A stretch of DNA of 7,983 nucleotides. It comes from JAVBQJ01 sp045585875 (GTDB taxonomy: Bacteria; Verrucomicrobiota; Lentisphaeria; Victivallales; Victivallaceae). Under the pieces are notes generated by a model. That model did no database searches, was not told where the DNA came from, and saw nothing but the letters and a program-made list of their open reading frames with translations. The stretch is taken from contig JAZMZH010000145.1 in NCBI GenBank assembly GCA_045585875.1, positions 1 through 7,983 on the forward strand. Direction: 5' to 3'. Made by a program: the position numbers and the translations under genes. How positions within the stretch are numbered: the first letter of the stretch is position 1; each line of letters starts with the position of its first letter. Below, in pieces: positions 5,392 through 7,983 of the stretch.

Positions 5392-6444
5392 TCAACGTTT
5401 TCCGGGCCGGAACACATTCAAAGGATCGGGCATGGAGAATTCCGGTCCCCGCCGGGTCAGACGGCCGTTTCGGGCGTCGTAGTCGAAAAACACCGCGTTG
5501 TCGGTGAATTCGTTGGTCGCCGCCGCCATCCGCCCGCCGGGCAGAAAGTCGAAATCCCGCGGGCTTTCGCCCCCCGAGGAGACCATGTCCGCCGGCTCCA
5601 TGCCGCCCTTCCCGTCCAAGGCGAAAACCGCGATGGAATCATAGCCCCGGTTGGTGGCAAAGAGAAATCTCCCGTCCGGCGACAGCCGTATCGCCGCCGC
5701 CTTTGTGGCCCGTCCGTCCTGCCGCTCCGGCAGAGTGGAGCGGCTCTCCAGCGGCGTCAGCACGCCTCCGGAGATCGCGGCGCTCATGACCGCGTTTCCC
5801 AGCTCCATGACGATGTACAGGATCCTGCCCGAGGCGTCGAAGACCAGGTGCCGGGGGCCGCTGCCCGCGGGCCGGATCGGATTCTCGATCACCCCCGCCG
5901 GGTCGATCCCCTCCCCCGGATGCCACGGATAGCACATGATGGCGTCGCATCCCAGATCCACAGCCATCAGGAATTTTCCGTCCGGAGTGAAGGTGAGATA
6001 GTGGGGATGGGCGGATTCCTGCCGTTTCCGGTTCGGGCCGCTGCCGCGGTGGACGATCTGACGGGAGAGCGGCAGCAATTCTCCGGAGGCCCCCAGGGGG
6101 AATTCGGATATGGTGCCGGTCGCATAATTGGCGGTGTAGAGAAACTTCCCGTCCGCGGAGACCGCGAGATGGCAGGTGGAGCGGCCCGCGGAATCCTGAA
6201 TGTTCATCAGCTCCAGCCTCCCGCCGTCATCGACCCGAAAGGCCGCCGCCGCGCCCTTTCCCTCCCGGGAACAGACGGCGTAAATGCGGTCGCCGCCGGG
6301 TCCGAGGGCCAGATAGCCGACGCCGGAAAGGGGCGAAAAGGAGAGCTGTTCCACGCCGTCCCCGGCGACGCGGCATCGGTATATGCCTCCGGCCGGGTCG
6401 GTTTCGGAACAGGCGGCGAGATAGAAAACGGATGCGTCAATCAT
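5392..6444 (-). CDS. Beta-propeller lactonase, 6-phosphogluconolactonase (YbhE/Pgl, PF10282) family
   Basis: A 350-residue cytoplasmic protein (no signal peptide) of the seven-bladed propeller lactonase family. Known members hydrolyse 6-phosphogluconolactone or related sugar lactones. Blade-type repeats of the form L-x-x-x-x-D-G-x-x-L-Y-x-x-N recur: LAVSADGKFLYTANYATGTIS (93-113), LTFTPDGKFLMAVDLGCDAI (150-169), LVFDASGRILYIVMELGNAV (200-219) and IRLSPDGRFLFATNRGYDSIAVF (252-274). Between them are the family landmarks SAHPHY (144-149) and GSGPRH (194-199). The usual N-E-L in the third blade reads M-E-L here, with E215 kept. Length is normal for the family. The start ATG overlaps the end of the upstream glycoside hydrolase gene by 8 bases, with GGAGG eight bases before it, which points to translational coupling and a shared sugar pathway. 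Substrate is not readable from sequence: 6-phosphogluconolactone is the default, and another aldonolactone released from the hydrolase product is possible. Confidence 0.88.
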   Translation of the reverse strand: MIDASVFYLAACSETDPAGGIYRCRVAGDGVEQLSFSPLSGVGYLALGPGGDRIYAVCSREGKGAAAAFRVDDGGRLELMNIQDSAGRSTCHLAVSADGKFLYTANYATGTISEFPLGASGELLPLSRQIVHRGSGPNRKRQESAHPHYLTFTPDGKFLMAVDLGCDAIMCYPWHPGEGIDPAGVIENPIRPAGSGPRHLVFDASGRILYIVMELGNAVMSAAISGGVLTPLESRSTLPERQDGRATKAAAIRLSPDGRFLFATNRGYDSIAVFALDGKGGMEPADMVSSGGESPRDFDFLPGGRMAAATNEFTDNAVFFDYDARNGRLTRRGPEFSMPDPLNVFRPGKR

Positions 6445-7870
6445 GATCGGGGCCTCCGGGGATGAAATTGCCGAAAGTCAGAAGCAGCGGATAATCCGTA
6501 ATCGGCAGATTGCGCAGCACCATCGCGCCGTTGGCGGAGCGCTCGATCATCCGCTCCGGAATCTCGTAGATCGAACCGTCCAGCATATCCGCCACCCGGG
6601 GAATGTCGGGAACACCGGCAGCCTCCACGGAAACGGTGGATTCGTAGTCGGTGGTCAGAAGTTCGGCGGGTTTCCAGTATGCCAGAGCCATGCTCCCGTC
6701 GGGACGGGCAAATCCCTGCATGATGAGATCGGTGAAAAGGTCCTCGTGTCGGGCGATGCGCCCGGACCAGACCGGCGCCCAGCACGGCTGCACCGGCAGC
6801 TGCTCGATGGTGAAGCGCTCCCGGAAGATCGCGGCGAGGGCCTGGAGCGCCCGATAGGAGGGCTTCGGCGTGAAGTTGCCCGCGGCGATGCCGTTTTCAT
6901 CGAAATCCGCCCCCAGCACTCCGAAGTAGCCGTAATCCATATAGCTGGCCCTGTCCCCGACCTTGCCGTCCAGCGCCTCCACCATGTCCATGCACGAAAA
7001 GAAGGAATTGCACTGCACCTCCTCGCAGAGATGGGCAAGCATGATCCGGGAGAGAAATTTGGCCTGCCTCCGGGGCGTCCAGGCGTGCCCGGCGAGCCCT
7101 CCGGCCCCGTCGCTGCGGGACTGGGCGCCGGTTTCGCCCTGAAAGAATACGAGATCGGGATTGGCCCGCAGACACAGCTGCTTCACCGCGCGCACCCGGT
7201 ACACCGAAACTCTCTCGTCCACGTTGTAGCTGTGATAACTCCAGGCGTCGAACATCTTCACGGCTCCGGTATTGATGACGTCGGTCACCCAGCCGAGATC
7301 CTGATTGGTGGCGGCCCCGCCCGCGATCCTGACGCCGCCGGCGGCCTCGCGGATGGCCCGGGCCGTCTCCAGGGCGAACCGGCCGTAGGCGGCGCCGTCC
7401 ACTCCGGGTTTCCAGCAGGAGATGTAATCGGGCTCGTTCCAGATTTCAAACCAGCGGATGCGGCCGGAAAAGTGTTTCACCGTCGCCGTCACATAATTGA
7501 GCCAGGCCCGCCGCTCCTCCTCGCTCTCGATGGGCGGACAGCCCACGGCGCCGAAGACCTCGGCGGCCCGCGGAGAGTAGAGCCCGTTGCCGTAGCACAG
7601 GCACATCCAGGGTTCGAGGCCGCGGCGCAGGAGATTGTCCACCACCGAGTCCAGCCAGGCGAAATCGTACACACCCTTTTCCTTTTCGGTGCGGGCCCAT
7701 CCGGACTGGATGCGCACCCACTTCACGCCGCTGGCGGCCACAGAATCGTAGGCTTTTTCCGGGTCGAACAATCCCCGGTCCAGCTTTTCAAAGCCCAGAC
7801 CGAGCGTCGAAGTGCCGACCTGCGAGGAACTGACCGGAGCAACTTCGCCGATTTTCCTGAGAGTCTCCAT
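6437..7870 (-). CDS. Clan GH-A glycoside hydrolase, GH39-like, cytoplasmic
   Basis: A 477-residue retaining glycoside hydrolase with a (beta/alpha)8 barrel (about 10-370) and a short beta-sandwich tail (about 385-470). The acid/base site is FEIWNEPD (141-148, E146), and the likely nucleophile is E246 in VFFQGETGAQ. W210-S-Y-H213 on the strand between them and GVKWVRIQSGWARTEKEKGVYDF (48-70) near the start are usual in GH39 and neighbouring clan-A families. There is no signal peptide or binding module, so it should act inside the cell on small, imported glycosides. A beta-xylosidase-like activity is possible, but the substrate cannot be told from sequence. Start ATG 7870 has GGAG five bases upstream, and that site overlaps the TAA of the preceding gene; the gap is 9 bases. 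It overlaps the downstream lactonase gene by 8 bases. Cys content is high for a barrel enzyme (at least nine), which fits a reducing cytoplasm. Family number is less sure than the clan; GH5- or GH42-like relatives are the alternatives. Confidence 0.87.
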   Translation of the reverse strand: METLRKIGEVAPVSSSQVGTSTLGLGFEKLDRGLFDPEKAYDSVAASGVKWVRIQSGWARTEKEKGVYDFAWLDSVVDNLLRRGLEPWMCLCYGNGLYSPRAAEVFGAVGCPPIESEEERRAWLNYVTATVKHFSGRIRWFEIWNEPDYISCWKPGVDGAAYGRFALETARAIREAAGGVRIAGGAATNQDLGWVTDVINTGAVKMFDAWSYHSYNVDERVSVYRVRAVKQLCLRANPDLVFFQGETGAQSRSDGAGGLAGHAWTPRRQAKFLSRIMLAHLCEEVQCNSFFSCMDMVEALDGKVGDRASYMDYGYFGVLGADFDENGIAAGNFTPKPSYRALQALAAIFRERFTIEQLPVQPCWAPVWSGRIARHEDLFTDLIMQGFARPDGSMALAYWKPAELLTTDYESTVSVEAAGVPDIPRVADMLDGSIYEIPERMIERSANGAMVLRNLPITDYPLLLTFGNFIPGGPDHD

Positions 7871-7879
7871 GCATTCTCC

Positions 7880-7983
7880 TTACTCGTTGTTTTCCTCCGT
7901 GCGCGCCGCCGAAAACCGGGTCGCGGCCAGGCGCATGGTGATTTCTTCCGCGGCCTTGCGGCCGGTTTCAAAAACGAACTCGC
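7880..7983 (-). CDS. C-terminal end of an unidentified gene, possibly a LacI-family regulator
   Basis: Only the last 33 codons and TAA are inside the window; the 5' part lies beyond 7983. The readable end is FVFETGRKAAEEITMRLAAT (2-21) followed by a charged, disordered-looking tail. The G-R-x-A-A-E-x-x-x-x-R-L pattern resembles the last helix of LacI/GalR sugar-binding domains (usually G-R-x-A-A-E-L-L-L-x-R), and such a regulator would suit a sugar operon. The match is too short to be sure. That it is a real coding end is supported by the stop codon sitting 9 bases before the hydrolase start, with the hydrolase Shine-Dalgarno sequence overlapping it. Other frames here are either interrupted or Arg/Pro-rich shadows. 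Confidence 0.6.
   Translation of the reverse strand, partial: EFVFETGRKAAEEITMRLAATRFSAARTEENNE

Noticed and set aside
5290..6465. 391-codon plus-strand open frame over the lactonase gene
   Set aside because: It is antisense to a gene with clear beta-propeller repeats, has biased composition and no family signature.
4747..7003. An 18-base identical stretch (TGTCCATGCACGAAAAGA) in the first CsgG-like gene near 4747 and in the hydrolase gene near 6986
   Set aside because: In both places it encodes F-S-C-M-D in frame. With no flanking similarity, chance codon identity is the simplest explanation and no mobile element is indicated.
1..7983. CRISPR arrays, tRNA or rRNA genes, insertion sequences, attachment sites
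   Set aside because: No spaced direct repeats, RNA gene hallmarks, transposase or integrase sequence, or terminal inverted repeats were seen. Nearly the whole window is occupied by ordinary protein genes.

Overview
The window is GC-rich, densely coded DNA with every supported gene on the minus strand, so transcription runs from high to low coordinates. Six or seven of the eight products appear exported, and several carry lipoprotein signal peptides, so the host is a Gram-negative (diderm) bacterium. A cytoplasmic clan-A glycoside hydrolase next to envelope lipoproteins would suit a carbohydrate-degrading member of the PVC group, for example Lentisphaerota. That placement is an impression from gene style and is not shown by any marker gene here.

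Right part (7983 to 5392): a sugar-metabolism unit. It starts with the last 33 codons of an unidentified gene that may be a LacI-type regulator. A 477-residue cytoplasmic glycoside hydrolase (GH39-like, clan GH-A) follows after 9 bases. The next gene, a seven-bladed beta-propeller lactonase of the 6-phosphogluconolactonase (YbhE/Pgl) family, overlaps the hydrolase by 8 bases.

Between the units (5391 to 5257): 135 bases with no gene. They hold a good sigma70-type promoter (TTGCAA, 17-base spacer, TATAGT) facing left, with an A/T-rich patch upstream and an imperfect palindrome over the spacer. I see no convincing terminator for the sugar unit.

Left part (5256 to 1): a tight operon of at least six genes with gaps of 11 to 25 bases, each with its own Shine-Dalgarno sequence. 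In order of transcription these are: a CsgG-like secreted protein with a Thr-rich neck and an acidic tail; a second CsgG-like protein that seems to contain two copies of the domain; a 501-residue COG3014-family lipoprotein; a YcfL (DUF1425) lipoprotein; an LpoB-like lipoprotein; and an M48-family zinc metalloprotease lipoprotein (HEIGH motif) cut by the window edge.

The COG3014, YcfL and LpoB set is a recurring neighbourhood in some gammaproteobacteria. Here it is joined to two CsgG-like proteins and a protease, which gives at least four CsgG/LpoB-type domains in one operon. This uncharacterised envelope module is the best candidate in the window for a system that has not been described.
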